A DNA stretch of 64,000 nt from the NCBI GenBank assembly GCA_046331625.1, contig JAXLQL010000029.1:28898-92897 (forward strand), given 5' to 3'. The DNA comes from JAXLQL01 sp046331625 (GTDB lineage Bacteria; Acidobacteriota; Terriglobia; Bryobacterales; Bryobacteraceae). The notes below the pieces were generated by a model. The model did no database searches, was not told the DNA's origin, and was given only the letters and a program-made list of their open reading frames with translations. Both the position numbers and the translations under genes were made by a program. Shown here one piece after another: positions 8,636 through 16,235 of the stretch (position 1 is its first letter; each line of letters starts with the position of its first letter).

Positions 8636-9334
8636 ATGCCAGTTGGCTCTCCGGCCGTAGTGCTGTTCGATATCGACGGGACCCTCCTCCGCCGGTCAGG
8701 GCCGCATCATCGCCACGCACTGGTGGAAGCCGTGCGTCGCGTGACTGGGCTCCATGCTCCGCTCGACCATATTCCCCTGCAAGGCATGCTCGATCGCGCG
8801 ATTCTCCACACGATGCTCGAAGACGTGGGTGTGAGCCGTGCGCGGATCTTACGGCTGATGCCTTCGCTCGTGCATCATGCGCAGCGCGTATATCTCGCGC
8901 AGAAGCCGCCAGCGCTGCATGACAAAGTGTGTCCCGGCGCGCGCACCGCGTTGCGCCGCCTTACACGCATAGGTGTTCCGATGGGGCTGGTCACCGGAAA
9001 TCTCTCGCGCATCGGATGGGCGAAGCTCGAGCGGGCGGGCCTGCGCGAGTTCTTTCGATTCGGCGCGTTCGCGGAGATGGCGCACGATCGCGCGGGGCTG
9101 GTCCGCTTGGCGATGGCGCATGCGCGGCGGCGCGGATGGCTACGCAACGGCGCGGCGGTGTGGCTCGTCGGCGATCACCAAAACGACATCGAAGCGGCGC
9201 GGGCGAATCGGATCCGCATTCTCTCGGTGGCAACCGGAGTGCAGCCTCGCCAGGAACTGGAAGCCCACAAGCCGGATCTGCTGTTCGACGATCTGCGCTC
9301 GTTCGAACCCGGCGTCCTTTGGAGCAACTCGTGA
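8636..9334 (+). CDS. HAD-superfamily phosphatase (phosphoglycolate phosphatase-like)
   Basis: 232 residues. HAD motif I is FDIDGT (Asp12 and Asp14), motif II is TGN near the middle, and motif IV is VGDHQNDIEAARANRI. Between I and II lies a helical C1-type cap, the layout of phosphoglycolate phosphatase and related small-molecule phosphatases. The real substrate cannot be told. The stop TGA overlaps the GTG start of the next gene (GTGA), so the two are translationally coupled, and a repair or salvage role alongside the methyltransferase is possible. The gene diverges from the macro-domain operon with 25 bases between the start codons. Confidence 0.82.
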   Translation: MPVGSPAVVLFDIDGTLLRRSGPHHRHALVEAVRRVTGLHAPLDHIPLQGMLDRAILHTMLEDVGVSRARILRLMPSLVHHAQRVYLAQKPPALHDKVCPGARTALRRLTRIGVPMGLVTGNLSRIGWAKLERAGLREFFRFGAFAEMAHDRAGLVRLAMAHARRRGWLRNGAAVWLVGDHQNDIEAARANRIRILSVATGVQPRQELEAHKPDLLFDDLRSFEPGVLWSNS

Positions 9335-10767
9335 AAGAAGCACAGTCGATCTCGGTGAAGCGCGCGCAGGTGGAGTTCCACAACTTCGCTTCGCTCGGCC
9401 AACCCGAGGTGAGCCTGAATGTCTACGCTGCCGAGAATCAACGGCGCGGGCGCTTGATCGCCGACCACTTGCCGTTCGTCGGCGAGATGACTCCGTTTCT
9501 CGAAGTGGGCGCCAATGCGGGGCACACGAGCTACCTGCTGGCGAATCGCTTCGACGCCGAGGGTTTCGCGCTCGACATTTCCGCCGACGCGCTTCGCCAC
9601 GGCGTGTTCCTCATGGACCATTGGCAAATGTCGCGCGCGCCGGTGCGCGTTGCCGGCGACGCGCTGAACCTGCCGTTCCGCGACGGTTCGATGCGCTTCG
9701 TGATGACGCATCAGACGCTGAGCCAGTTCATGGAGATCGACGCCGTGTTCGCCGAGATCAAGCGTGTGCTGATGCCCGGCGGCGTGTTTCTGTTCTCGGA
9801 AGAACCGATCCGGCGAATGCTCTCGCTGCGGCTGTATCGTTGCCCGTACTACGACACGATGAAGCCCTGGGAGCGCAAGCTCTACGACTGGGGGCTGCTC
9901 GGGTTCCTGGTGAAAGACGTGATCGGGGCGCATCAGGAAGAAAGCTTCGGGATCCGGCAGAATCATCGCATGACGCTGCCCGACTGGCACGCCCTGGTGC
10001 AGCGGCATTTCGCCGCGCATGAGTACGAGATCGTGATTCCGCAGCGCGGGTGGGCCGAGCGGTGGGTCCGCGCGATCGGGCGCAAGATCGACAAATGCGG
10101 ATCGGACTGGGTTCCGGCGCGATTGCTCGGCGGGACGCTCGCCGCGTTTTGCCGCAAGGCAGGGACTCCGCCCGCAGCCGCGCCGTCGATCCGCGATTTC
10201 GAACAGATGCTTCGTTGCCCAGACTGCTCCGGAGCGCTGCACCGCGATGCGCAGGAGACGCTGGTGTGCGCGAGTTGCGGATATCAGGCGGCGCAAGAAG
10301 GCGGCGTGTACAACTTGATCCGGTCAAAGGAGCGGAGCGAATTGTATCCGGGCGATCGCGACGATGTAATCGAGTTCTCGCAGCCTGGTCACGAGCGGCA
10401 TTTGCTCGAAGGATGGGGCGACCTCGAGGGCGTGTTCGGCGGCAAGTATCGGTGGCTTTCGGATGCCCCAGCGCGGGCGTGGCTGCAGAGGGTGCATCCG
10501 GGTCCGTTGAAGCTGCGGGTGAGAGGACATGCGCATGAACGGTCGCTCGAGATGGGCGAGCCGTTGCAGGTGGCGGTCCGGGTGAATGGCGTAGATCTCG
10601 AGACGTTCCGGCTCGATCGCAATGGACTATTCGTGCTCGAAGCGGATGTTCCCGATGCGTCGGAGTATTTGGTCGAACTGCGGGCGTCACCGAAATGGCA
10701 GGCTCCGCCGGATGAGAGGTGGTTTACGGTGAACGTGGGGATGCTGCGGCTGGTCGCGCGAGAGTAG
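9331..10767 (+). CDS. SAM-dependent methyltransferase with a zinc ribbon and C-terminal beta domain
   Basis: 478 residues from GTG 9331, which overlaps the HAD stop and has GGAG 10 bases before it; an upstream in-frame extension to 8929 is only a shadow of the HAD gene. Residues about 50-210 form a class I methyltransferase: motif I FLEVGANAGH, an acidic FALDIS, GDALNLPF and LMPGGVFLF. Around 294-330 lies a Trm112-like zinc ribbon (CPDC...CASCGYQ, then GGVYNLI), here in the middle of the chain. The last 100 residues look like a small beta-sandwich (LKLRVRGHAH, QVAVRVNG). This domain order is unusual: Trm112-like ribbons are normally separate partners or N-terminal. Similar sandwiches occur in surface-glycan enzymes, so a glycan or lipid substrate is possible but unproved. 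Confidence 0.75.
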   Translation: MKEAQSISVKRAQVEFHNFASLGQPEVSLNVYAAENQRRGRLIADHLPFVGEMTPFLEVGANAGHTSYLLANRFDAEGFALDISADALRHGVFLMDHWQMSRAPVRVAGDALNLPFRDGSMRFVMTHQTLSQFMEIDAVFAEIKRVLMPGGVFLFSEEPIRRMLSLRLYRCPYYDTMKPWERKLYDWGLLGFLVKDVIGAHQEESFGIRQNHRMTLPDWHALVQRHFAAHEYEIVIPQRGWAERWVRAIGRKIDKCGSDWVPARLLGGTLAAFCRKAGTPPAAAPSIRDFEQMLRCPDCSGALHRDAQETLVCASCGYQAAQEGGVYNLIRSKERSELYPGDRDDVIEFSQPGHERHLLEGWGDLEGVFGGKYRWLSDAPARAWLQRVHPGPLKLRVRGHAHERSLEMGEPLQVAVRVNGVDLETFRLDRNGLFVLEADVPDASEYLVELRASPKWQAPPDERWFTVNVGMLRLVARE

Positions 10768-10774
10768 TGCGCGG

Positions 10775-11182
10775 TCACAAAATTCCGACACGGCCTACTC
10801 GAAATCCGTGTTTTTCGAGTTCTTCTTCGAAGAGTTCGGGGTTCTCATGATTGGCCGTGTGTTTGATGCGCCGCTTCGGACCGATCACCGCGATCTCGCC
10901 GGACATTTCAATCACCGTCTCGATCTCCTGCCAGCGGATGCTGTTTCGCCACAGTCCGAACAGCCTCCGGCTCTCGACACCCGAAGGAGTAGTCGCGATC
11001 GTCGATGGCAGGACCAGCGCAGAGGCAAACGCAAACGCGGCAATGATCCGAACGCGCCACCACTGCGAGGGATCCGAGAAAGTCTCATAGCAGGCCCACC
11101 CGGCAAAGGCGCCGGAGACCACAGCGAAAATGCGTACGCTGCTGTCCAGGCGGAAGAGAACGCTTGGGCTTGCCTCGCTCAC
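10775..11182 (-). CDS. Small membrane protein with PH-like C-terminus
   Basis: 135 residues from GTG 11182; an ATG at 11239 would overlap the preceding gene by 40 bases, so the GTG is preferred but not proven. Two membrane helices (IFAVVSGAFAGWACY and IIAAFAFASALVL) are followed by a basic beta-rich tail: GVESRRLFGLWRNSIRWQEIETVI, GPKRRIKH. This arrangement (two helices, then a short domain beginning with a surface-exposed strand and I-x-W-x-x-I-x-x-V) is that of bacterial PH-domain membrane proteins. Function unknown. It follows the Rpn-like gene by 17 bases and converges on the methyltransferase gene with 7 bases between stops. Confidence 0.5.
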   Translation of the reverse strand: MSEASPSVLFRLDSSVRIFAVVSGAFAGWACYETFSDPSQWWRVRIIAAFAFASALVLPSTIATTPSGVESRRLFGLWRNSIRWQEIETVIEMSGEIAVIGPKRRIKHTANHENPELFEEELEKHGFRVGRVGIL

Positions 11183-11199
11183 TCGATGCTGCCGAACAG

Positions 11200-12132
11200 C
11201 TAACGGCGGCCCTTGTAGCGCGCTAGCAACCCTCGGCACGCGTTGGCATCGGGCGCAGCGATCAAAGCACTCGAGATGTTGCTGAGCTCGTCAATGTTGT
11301 TGATTCGTTCCAGCCATGCGAGACTACCGTAGCCGGGGATGCGGCTATGGATGATCTGGGTAATGAGGCGGAGTAGCCCCTGTCGTCCTTTTTTGAGCCC
11401 TTTTTCGAGCCCCTGTTCGAGCCCTCTCTCGAGCCCCTTCTCGAGCCCTAGCGACTTCCCGTACTCGATCGCTTCTTGCGCCAATGGCGTAGAATCGAAG
11501 ATCTGCTTACTGGTCACCATGCTGAACTTCCTTCTAATGATCGCTACTTCATCTTTACCATACTGGAGGTGGGAAAGCGTCGTCATCTCCGCGCTCAATC
11601 GTCCGCGCAACTCCGAGTCTGGAATTGCCTTGATCCGCTCGATGGCCGCCTCGATCTCGCCCCGGCGAGCCCGCATCGCAGCCACCCACGGTAGTGTCAG
11701 AACGTCGTCTTCCACCAGCTTGGCCGCCGGGACCTCCCACAGCTTCACCCATCGCGGCTGCAAGGTCACAGTGATCGATCCTTCGCGTGATTGAAGCGTA
11801 CGCGGTGGCCGTGCGGGACCGCGATGCCTCGACATGAGCACGATAGTGGTCCACACCGGGAGGCCCGACTTCATTCGAAGCAAGTCCGCGCGATCCACGA
11901 TCGCGCGCCGATCCTCCGCCGAGAGTCCGGCTTCTGCCTCGAAGTGTTCCACCCAGCGGTTCTTCTTTTCCTCGACTACGAACGCCTGATCGACGGATCG
12001 CAACGGAACCGCCACCTCACGCTCGATCGGCACGACCACGGCGTCCGAGCCGATGCGATGATGCCCGATCGCGCGGATGACACGATACGGCGATCGTTCG
12101 GCGAGGGTGAAGGAGATGTCGAACTGTCCCAT
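11200..12132 (-). CDS. Rpn/YhgA-like family protein (PD-(D/E)XK nuclease fold)
   Basis: 310 residues from ATG 12132, which has GGAG 6 bases upstream; the longer reading to 12165 lacks a ribosome site. It begins with a domain of about 200 residues with the usual flow of Rpn-type proteins (VWTTIVLMSRHRGP, LPWVAAM, IKAIPDSELRGRL, IIRRKF). A hydrophilic tail of repeated Gly-Leu-Glu-Lys units follows (LGLEKGLERGLEQGLEKGLK), which is the hallmark tail of this family. Rpn proteins are DNA endonucleases linked to horizontal transfer and phage defence in other bacteria. The tail is encoded by a 12-bp tandem repeat. The catalytic Asp/Glu-x-Lys residues are not placed with confidence. Confidence 0.6.
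   Translation of the reverse strand: MGQFDISFTLAERSPYRVIRAIGHHRIGSDAVVVPIEREVAVPLRSVDQAFVVEEKKNRWVEHFEAEAGLSAEDRRAIVDRADLLRMKSGLPVWTTIVLMSRHRGPARPPRTLQSREGSITVTLQPRWVKLWEVPAAKLVEDDVLTLPWVAAMRARRGEIEAAIERIKAIPDSELRGRLSAEMTTLSHLQYGKDEVAIIRRKFSMVTSKQIFDSTPLAQEAIEYGKSLGLEKGLERGLEQGLEKGLKKGRQGLLRLITQIIHSRIPGYGSLAWLERINNIDELSNISSALIAAPDANACRGLLARYKGRR
11391..11449. repeat. 12-bp tandem repeat inside the Rpn-like gene
   Basis: Five near-perfect 12-bp units built on TCGAGCCC, encoding Gly-Leu-Glu-Lys/Arg/Gln tetrapeptides in the tail. Unit number could vary by slippage without breaking the frame, because 12 is a multiple of 3. Confidence 0.8.
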
Positions 12133-12171
12133 TCGCTCCTGGAGCGTATCACAGCCGGCCGCCACTCGAGC

Positions 12172-13140
12172 TCAATAGCCGCGGTCCAGGAACCCCACGT
12201 ACTGCACCTCTTCCTCCAACATCAACCCAAACCGCGACCGCACCTTTTCCTTCAACTCATCCACCACCGTGCGCACGTCCATCGCCTTGCCCGCGCCATC
12301 GTTGTAGATCAGGTTCGCGTGATAGGCGGCCACCTGAATATCGCCGCGCCGGACTCCTTTCGCGCCCACCTGCTCGAGAAACCACGCCGACGGGACCTTT
12401 CCCTCGATTACCGCCTTCGCCGGAACCTGCGCCCGCACCGCCGGCGGCAGTTCCGCCAGGATGCAGTTCTTGAAGATGCTGCCCGCGCACTTCATCGTCG
12501 CCGGATACTTCGCGTCGCGAACGCGCTGGATCTCGTTCGCTTTGACCCGCAACGCGGCGGCGTCACCCGCCGGAAGACGCAGTTCCACCGAAAGCACGAT
12601 CCACTGTTTTTGTTGTTTGAAGATGCTCTCGCGATAGGAGAACTGGCACTCAGCGTTCGTCATCCAGCGAACCCGATCGCCGTCGAACACCTCTACGCGC
12701 TCCACGAACTCCATCATCGAGTGCCCGTACGCTCCGGCGTTGCCGTAGACCGCGCCGCCCACCCATCCCGGAATCCGGTTCATCGTATGGAGCCCGTCGA
12801 GCCCCTGCGCAATCGAGAAATCCACCAGCGCCTGTAACTCCGCGCCAGACTCGGACCACAGCAGCTCGCCGCGCCGTTCGATCCGCCTGCCGCGGAATCG
12901 CAGCACGATCCCCGGGTAGCCCGTATCCGCCACAACCAAGTTGCTGCCACCGCCGAGCACCACGTACGCTTCGCCGGACCCGTGCGCCACCCAAATCGCG
13001 CGCCGAAACGACTCGGGATGCGTCGTCTCCACCAACACGTCCGCCGGACCGCCCAACCCGAACCGTGTCAGCTTGCTCAACGGAGCGTCCCGCGTGATCT
13101 CGAGGTGGGGAATCGCGTAGAATGGGTCGATTCTGCTCAA
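12172..13140 (-). CDS. murB: UDP-N-acetylenolpyruvoylglucosamine reductase
   Basis: 322 residues, typical for MurB. It makes UDP-N-acetylmuramate from the enolpyruvyl intermediate using NADPH and FAD, an early cytoplasmic step of peptidoglycan synthesis. FAD-binding motifs: RFGLGGPADVLV, VVLGGGSNLVV and IPGWVGGAVYGNAGAYG. Catalytic and substrate region: SYRESIFK and AGSIFKN (the serine proton donor). The C-terminal signature is SAWFLEQVG, then HANLIYNDGAG. The start appears to be TTG with GGAG just before; no better start is visible. It stands alone between the Rpn-like gene and the divergent DUF2461 gene and not in a division cluster. Confidence 0.95.
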   Translation of the reverse strand: MSRIDPFYAIPHLEITRDAPLSKLTRFGLGGPADVLVETTHPESFRRAIWVAHGSGEAYVVLGGGSNLVVADTGYPGIVLRFRGRRIERRGELLWSESGAELQALVDFSIAQGLDGLHTMNRIPGWVGGAVYGNAGAYGHSMMEFVERVEVFDGDRVRWMTNAECQFSYRESIFKQQKQWIVLSVELRLPAGDAAALRVKANEIQRVRDAKYPATMKCAGSIFKNCILAELPPAVRAQVPAKAVIEGKVPSAWFLEQVGAKGVRRGDIQVAAYHANLIYNDGAGKAMDVRTVVDELKEKVRSRFGLMLEEEVQYVGFLDRGY

Positions 13141-13168
13141 CTCTCCACTTTAACTCGAAGGTCCACCG

Positions 13169-13879
13169 ATGCCCGCTTTTCCCGGATTCCCGCCCGAGAT
13201 GCCCACGTTCTTTCGCGGCCTCAAGAAGAACAACAACCGCGAATGGTTCCAAGCCAGAAAAGAAGTTTACGAGACGAAGGTCAAGGCTCCGATGGCTGAC
13301 CTGATGAACGCCCTCAACGGCGAACTCGCCCAGGTGGCGCCAGACTATGTCACCGATCCCGCCAAGGGAATCTATCGCATCTATCGCGATACTCGCTTCG
13401 CCAAAGACAAGACTCCTTATAAGGACCACGTCGGCGGGCTCTTCTTCCATCGCGTGCTGGGCAAGCCGGCCGCCGCGCTCTACGTGGGCGCTTCCGACAA
13501 GGAAGTAGAAGTGGCGGGCGGGTTCTACATGCCCGGTCCCGATGAGATGCTCGCGGTGCGAACGTTGCTCGCCGAGCGCCACGAAGAGTTCCTGGCGATG
13601 ACTACCGCGAAGGCGTTCACCAAGCTGGTTGGCGAGATGAAAGGCGATTCACTTTCGCGCGTGCCGAAAGGCTTCGCGAGCGACCATCCCGCGGCGGACC
13701 TCATTCGGCGCAAGCAATGGTATTGGTATGTCACCTTCGAGCCCGCGCTCGCCACTTCGCCTAAGCTCCTCGGGGAAGTTAAGAAACGTTTATTGGCGCT
13801 CGTTGCGCCGGTGAACTTCTTCAACGCGCCTTTGCTGGCTCGAAACAAGCGGGAACGCGACCGCTCCGTGTACTTTTAA
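13169..13879 (+). CDS. DUF2461 family protein (TIGR02453)
   Basis: 236 residues. The family signature is clear: FFRGLKKNNNREWFQARKEVYE at the N-terminus, IYRIYRDTRFAKDKTPYKDHVGG in the middle and FYMPGPDEM. The function of the family is unknown; it is widespread and single-domain. No signal peptide or membrane helix. AAGG lies upstream of the ATG. Divergent from murB. Downstream comes a 209-bp non-coding stretch with a sigma-54 promoter for the next gene. Confidence 0.85.
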   Translation: MPAFPGFPPEMPTFFRGLKKNNNREWFQARKEVYETKVKAPMADLMNALNGELAQVAPDYVTDPAKGIYRIYRDTRFAKDKTPYKDHVGGLFFHRVLGKPAAALYVGASDKEVEVAGGFYMPGPDEMLAVRTLLAERHEEFLAMTTAKAFTKLVGEMKGDSLSRVPKGFASDHPAADLIRRKQWYWYVTFEPALATSPKLLGEVKKRLLALVAPVNFFNAPLLARNKRERDRSVYF

Positions 13880-13974
13880 CATCACCGCCTTACAACCAGT
13901 GTGCAAAAAGTACTACGGCTAAGTTGCTGAAAACGCAGGGTCGCCCCCTCTGGCCACCCGTAAGTGATAGTGCG

Positions 13975-13986
13975 GTAAACGTTTAC
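13975..13986. promoter_or_regulatory. Perfect 12-bp palindrome, possible operator
   Basis: GTAAACGTTTAC, ending 17 bases upstream of the sigma-54 promoter. Its position is close for an enhancer-binding-protein site, which usually lies 80-150 bases upstream, so a repressor or accessory site is as likely. Confidence 0.4.
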
Positions 13987-14002
13987 GTCGAGCGGCTGAG
14001 TT

Positions 14003-14018
14003 TGGCACGCCGCTTGCC
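14003..14018 (+). promoter_or_regulatory. Sigma-54 (RpoN) promoter
   Basis: TTGGCACG, 4 bases, TTGCC: the consensus TGGCACG-N4-TTGC with GG and GC 10 bases apart. It lies 71 bases before the ATG of the coiled-coil gene in a gene-free stretch, in the right direction. Transcription should start near 14028. Sigma-54 promoters need an ATP-driven enhancer-binding activator, so this gene is probably under a specific signal. Confidence 0.8.
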
Positions 14019-14088
14019 TTTGTAGCAGGCGGAACGCAGAAACAGTGCGGACCGAAGTTGAGTGAAGAATCGGGAGAATAGCCAAACC

Positions 14089-15024
14089 ATGGAAACCTTG
14101 AAGTCCACCACCACCCCCAGCGTCTCGGACAACACTGTCGAGGCGCCCAAGTCGAATTGGAAGACGCCTGCCATCATCGGCGCGTTGTTGAGCCTGTTGG
14201 GAGCCAACGCCGTCCTCTTTACCAAGAGCGCCGGCATCGAGAACGAGATGAACCGTCTTCGTCACTCGACTTCCACCGAAATGACCGCGATGAAGCAGAC
14301 CGCCACCGCGCACGAGCAGTCGTCGCAGAAGACGATCGACGAACTTCGCGATCAGTTGACCGCGGCCAAGACCGATGCACAGAAGGCTGCGGCGAGCGCC
14401 GCGCTGCAGGCTCGGACCAACGCTGACAAGGCCGCCAAGCAGGCCGAGCAAGCCACCAAGATGGCGAGTGATCTCGCCGAAGCGCAGAAGGTGAGCGCCG
14501 AAGCGCAGGCGAAGCTGGCCGAGTCTCTGGGCGCCGTCAAGCAGACCACTGACGCCAATGTCACCAAGGTCGGCGAAGCGTTCACCGAGATCGGCAACGT
14601 GAAGACGGAAGTGGCCGCCACCAAGTCGACCCTCGATAGCACCATCTCCGAGCTCCGCTCCGTGAAGGGCGACCTCGGCGTGCAGAGCGGCCTGATCGCC
14701 ACCAACTCGAAGGAACTCGACGCGCTGAAGCAGTTGGGCGAGCGCAACTACTTCGAGTTCAACATCACCAAGTCGAACGGCATGGTGAAGGTGGGCGGCA
14801 TCGCGATGGAGCTGCGCAAGGCCGACCTGAAGCGCAACAAGTTCAACCTGTTCGTCCTCGCCGACGACAAGCGCGTGGAGAAGAAGGACAAGACGGTGAA
14901 CGAGCCGGTCCAGTTCTACGTGCAGGGTGGAAAGCAACCCCTCGAAGTCGTGGTGAACGAGATCCAGAAAGATCGTATCGTGGGTTACCTCGCGACGCCG
15001 AAAGTGATCCAGGCGCGCCGGTAA
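14089..15024 (+). CDS. Membrane-anchored coiled-coil protein of unknown function
   Basis: 311 residues from ATG 14089; a GTG at 14062 is in frame but lies upstream of GGGAGA, which better serves 14089. A short cytoplasmic N-terminus is followed by one membrane helix (TPAIIGALLSLLGANAVLF, about residues 26-44). Then comes an Ala/Lys/Glu-rich coiled coil of about 150 residues (KAAASAALQARTNADKAAKQ and onward). The C-terminus is a beta-rich domain of about 90 residues (NYFEFNITKSNGMVKVGG, VQFYVQGGKQPLEVVVNE, DRIVGYLATPK). It is likely a periplasmic stalk with a sensor or binding head. It is the only gene between a sigma-54 promoter and an intrinsic terminator, so it is monocistronic. Confidence 0.65.
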   Translation: METLKSTTTPSVSDNTVEAPKSNWKTPAIIGALLSLLGANAVLFTKSAGIENEMNRLRHSTSTEMTAMKQTATAHEQSSQKTIDELRDQLTAAKTDAQKAAASAALQARTNADKAAKQAEQATKMASDLAEAQKVSAEAQAKLAESLGAVKQTTDANVTKVGEAFTEIGNVKTEVAATKSTLDSTISELRSVKGDLGVQSGLIATNSKELDALKQLGERNYFEFNITKSNGMVKVGGIAMELRKADLKRNKFNLFVLADDKRVEKKDKTVNEPVQFYVQGGKQPLEVVVNEIQKDRIVGYLATPKVIQARR

Positions 15025-15052
15025 CACCTCTTGACGCTGACCCTCGAACTTT

Positions 15053-15088
15053 GGGCGCGGACCACACGGTCCGCGCCCGATTTGTTTT
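15053..15088 (+). terminator. Strong intrinsic terminator
   Basis: GGGCGCGGACC, loop ACAC, GGTCCGCGCCC, then GATTTGTTTT. The 11-bp stem is perfect and GC-rich and is followed by a T-rich tail, 28 bases after the coiled-coil stop. Confidence 0.9.
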
Positions 15089-15118
15089 CTGGGGGGCGGA
15101 TGGTGCCCGGCGCGGACG

Positions 15119-15124
15119 TATACT
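15119..15124 (+). promoter_or_regulatory. Candidate leaderless -10 box for the DUF433 gene
   Basis: TATACT followed by 6 nt and the ATG at 15131. The spacing would start the transcript on the initiation codon. No Shine-Dalgarno is visible and a terminator isolates the gene from upstream reading. Confidence 0.5.
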
Positions 15125-15130
15125 CGAAAC

Positions 15131-15346
15131 ATGACCGGGCGCGAACTGCTGCAGCGAATCGAGCGCAATCGTGAGGTGTTCGGCGGCAGGCCGATTATCA
15201 GAGGCCGCCGGATTGCTGTCGAGCATATTTTGTCGATGCTCGCGGCGGGCGATGCTCCAACCGATGTCTTGGACCACTATCCGTTCCTCGACGCTCCTGA
15301 CATTCAGGCCTGTATGCTCTATGCTTACCGAGTTGTGGCAGCGTGA
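15131..15346 (+). CDS. DUF433 domain protein (antitoxin-like)
   Basis: 71 residues with the DUF433 pattern: RIERNREVFGGRPIIRG, RIAVEHIL, LAAGDAPTDVLDHYP. The family folds as a winged helix-like DNA-binding domain and is commonly found as the antitoxin of pairs with a DUF5615 (Mut7-C) PIN-like toxin. No such toxin is here. Instead the next gene, 46 bases on, encodes a protein not recognised as any standard toxin. The two make a candidate pair. A second DUF433 gene flanks that protein on its other side, in the opposite direction. Confidence 0.8.
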   Translation: MTGRELLQRIERNREVFGGRPIIRGRRIAVEHILSMLAAGDAPTDVLDHYPFLDAPDIQACMLYAYRVVAA

Positions 15347-15392
15347 GGCAATTGAGCGAACACCTCCAATGAGGTAGGCATCCGGACGGCGA

Positions 15393-15878
15393 ATGGTCTC
15401 CTTCATTCACATCTCGGATAAGAACACCGAGGCGGGTATCGTCAAGAACGGAATTCGCGTTGCGAAGGGCAACGCCGGGTTGCGTGGCGTTTACGCCGTA
15501 CCCGTAGTGCCTGATTTCACAACCACCCATCAATGGGCAAGGGAGCTGAAGAGGCGCGGTACCCGGCTTCTGATTTGCGTGCAGTTCGGAGTGCCGAACG
15601 ACGACCTTGTTTGGGTCGGCAAGTACAACAGCGACAAGGTGGAGATGACGGCGTCTGAAGCCGCTGCGGCGTTTCGGGCGCACACTGACCCGATGGGATT
15701 GGAAGTGATCATCCCGAGGAAGATCCGGCCCAAGGAAATCAAGCGAATCTATGCTGCTCCTCGCGTCACCGGCTGGCGGTACTATCCGGAAGCGAAAGGC
15801 AAAGAGCCCTTCTGCCGCTGCCGCTTCTGCAATCGCGGAGAGATTCGAGCTCAGCGTCTGATCAGAGATGACTCATGA
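15393..15878 (+). CDS. Unassigned protein, possible ADP-ribosyltransferase-fold toxin
   Basis: 161 residues. Its order of elements resembles the ART/KptA fold: FIHISD (short first strand with His), then AGIVKNGIRV (the ILKNGI element seen in many ART toxins), GVYAVPVVPDF, HQWAREL, LLICVQFGVP and GLEVIIPRKI (a conserved acidic residue in an EV-I-P strand). The tail has a Cys-rich cluster (CRCRFC-x-RGEI) after GWRYYP, which may bind zinc. The resemblance is my reading of the sequence, not a search result; the catalytic residues cannot be assigned. Flanked by two DUF433 antitoxin-like genes, upstream in the same direction and downstream converging. No good ribosome site is seen in front of the ATG. 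Confidence 0.5.
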   Translation: MVSFIHISDKNTEAGIVKNGIRVAKGNAGLRGVYAVPVVPDFTTTHQWARELKRRGTRLLICVQFGVPNDDLVWVGKYNSDKVEMTASEAAAAFRAHTDPMGLEVIIPRKIRPKEIKRIYAAPRVTGWRYYPEAKGKEPFCRCRFCNRGEIRAQRLIRDDS

Positions 15879-15909
15879 CGGAACGGCTTCGAACTCACCT
15901 CATGCAGAT

Positions 15910-16191
15910 CTAAGCAGGATGCTGCTGCGCCAGTCTATCGTGCTCGCGTTCCTCGGCTTCCAGATCTGCGTCGATTTCAGCCTTGTTGGCGTAGTAGTAA
16001 GCAAGAGCGGCATGCACTTGCGCCAGCGATAAATGTTCGTAGTCGCTGGCGATCTGCTCAGGGGTCTCACCCACGTTATGAAGAACGGCAATCCGGCGAA
16101 CCGACACACCCATACCTGCGATGCATTGCCTTCCGCCATGAATATCAGGGTGCCGTGAGATCAGACTGCCAATCTCAGTTACAGTAGCCAT
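15910..16191 (-). CDS. DUF433 domain protein (second copy, antitoxin-like)
   Basis: 93 residues. DUF433 features: LISRHPDIHGGRQCIAG, MGVSVRRIAVL, ETPEQIASDYEHLSL. The start at ATG 16191 has GGAGG only 2 bases away, so translation may be inefficient. It converges on the unassigned gene at 15393 and has no toxin gene downstream in its own direction, because the neighbouring gene lies on the opposite strand. Upstream, the octaheme cytochrome gene ends at 16236, also on minus, 44 bases away, so it could be co-transcribed with the cytochrome. It is a solitary antitoxin or a second partner of the unassigned protein. Confidence 0.75.
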   Translation of the reverse strand: MATVTEIGSLISRHPDIHGGRQCIAGMGVSVRRIAVLHNVGETPEQIASDYEHLSLAQVHAALAYYYANKAEIDADLEAEEREHDRLAQQHPA

Positions 16192-16235
16192 CGCCTCCAA
16201 TTCTAACGTGCGTGAGCCCCCACAGCCCTGACCCA

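Noticed and set aside
11391..11449. Short repeats looking like a CRISPR array
   Set aside because: Units are 12 bp with no spacers, and they are in-frame codons of the Rpn-like protein.
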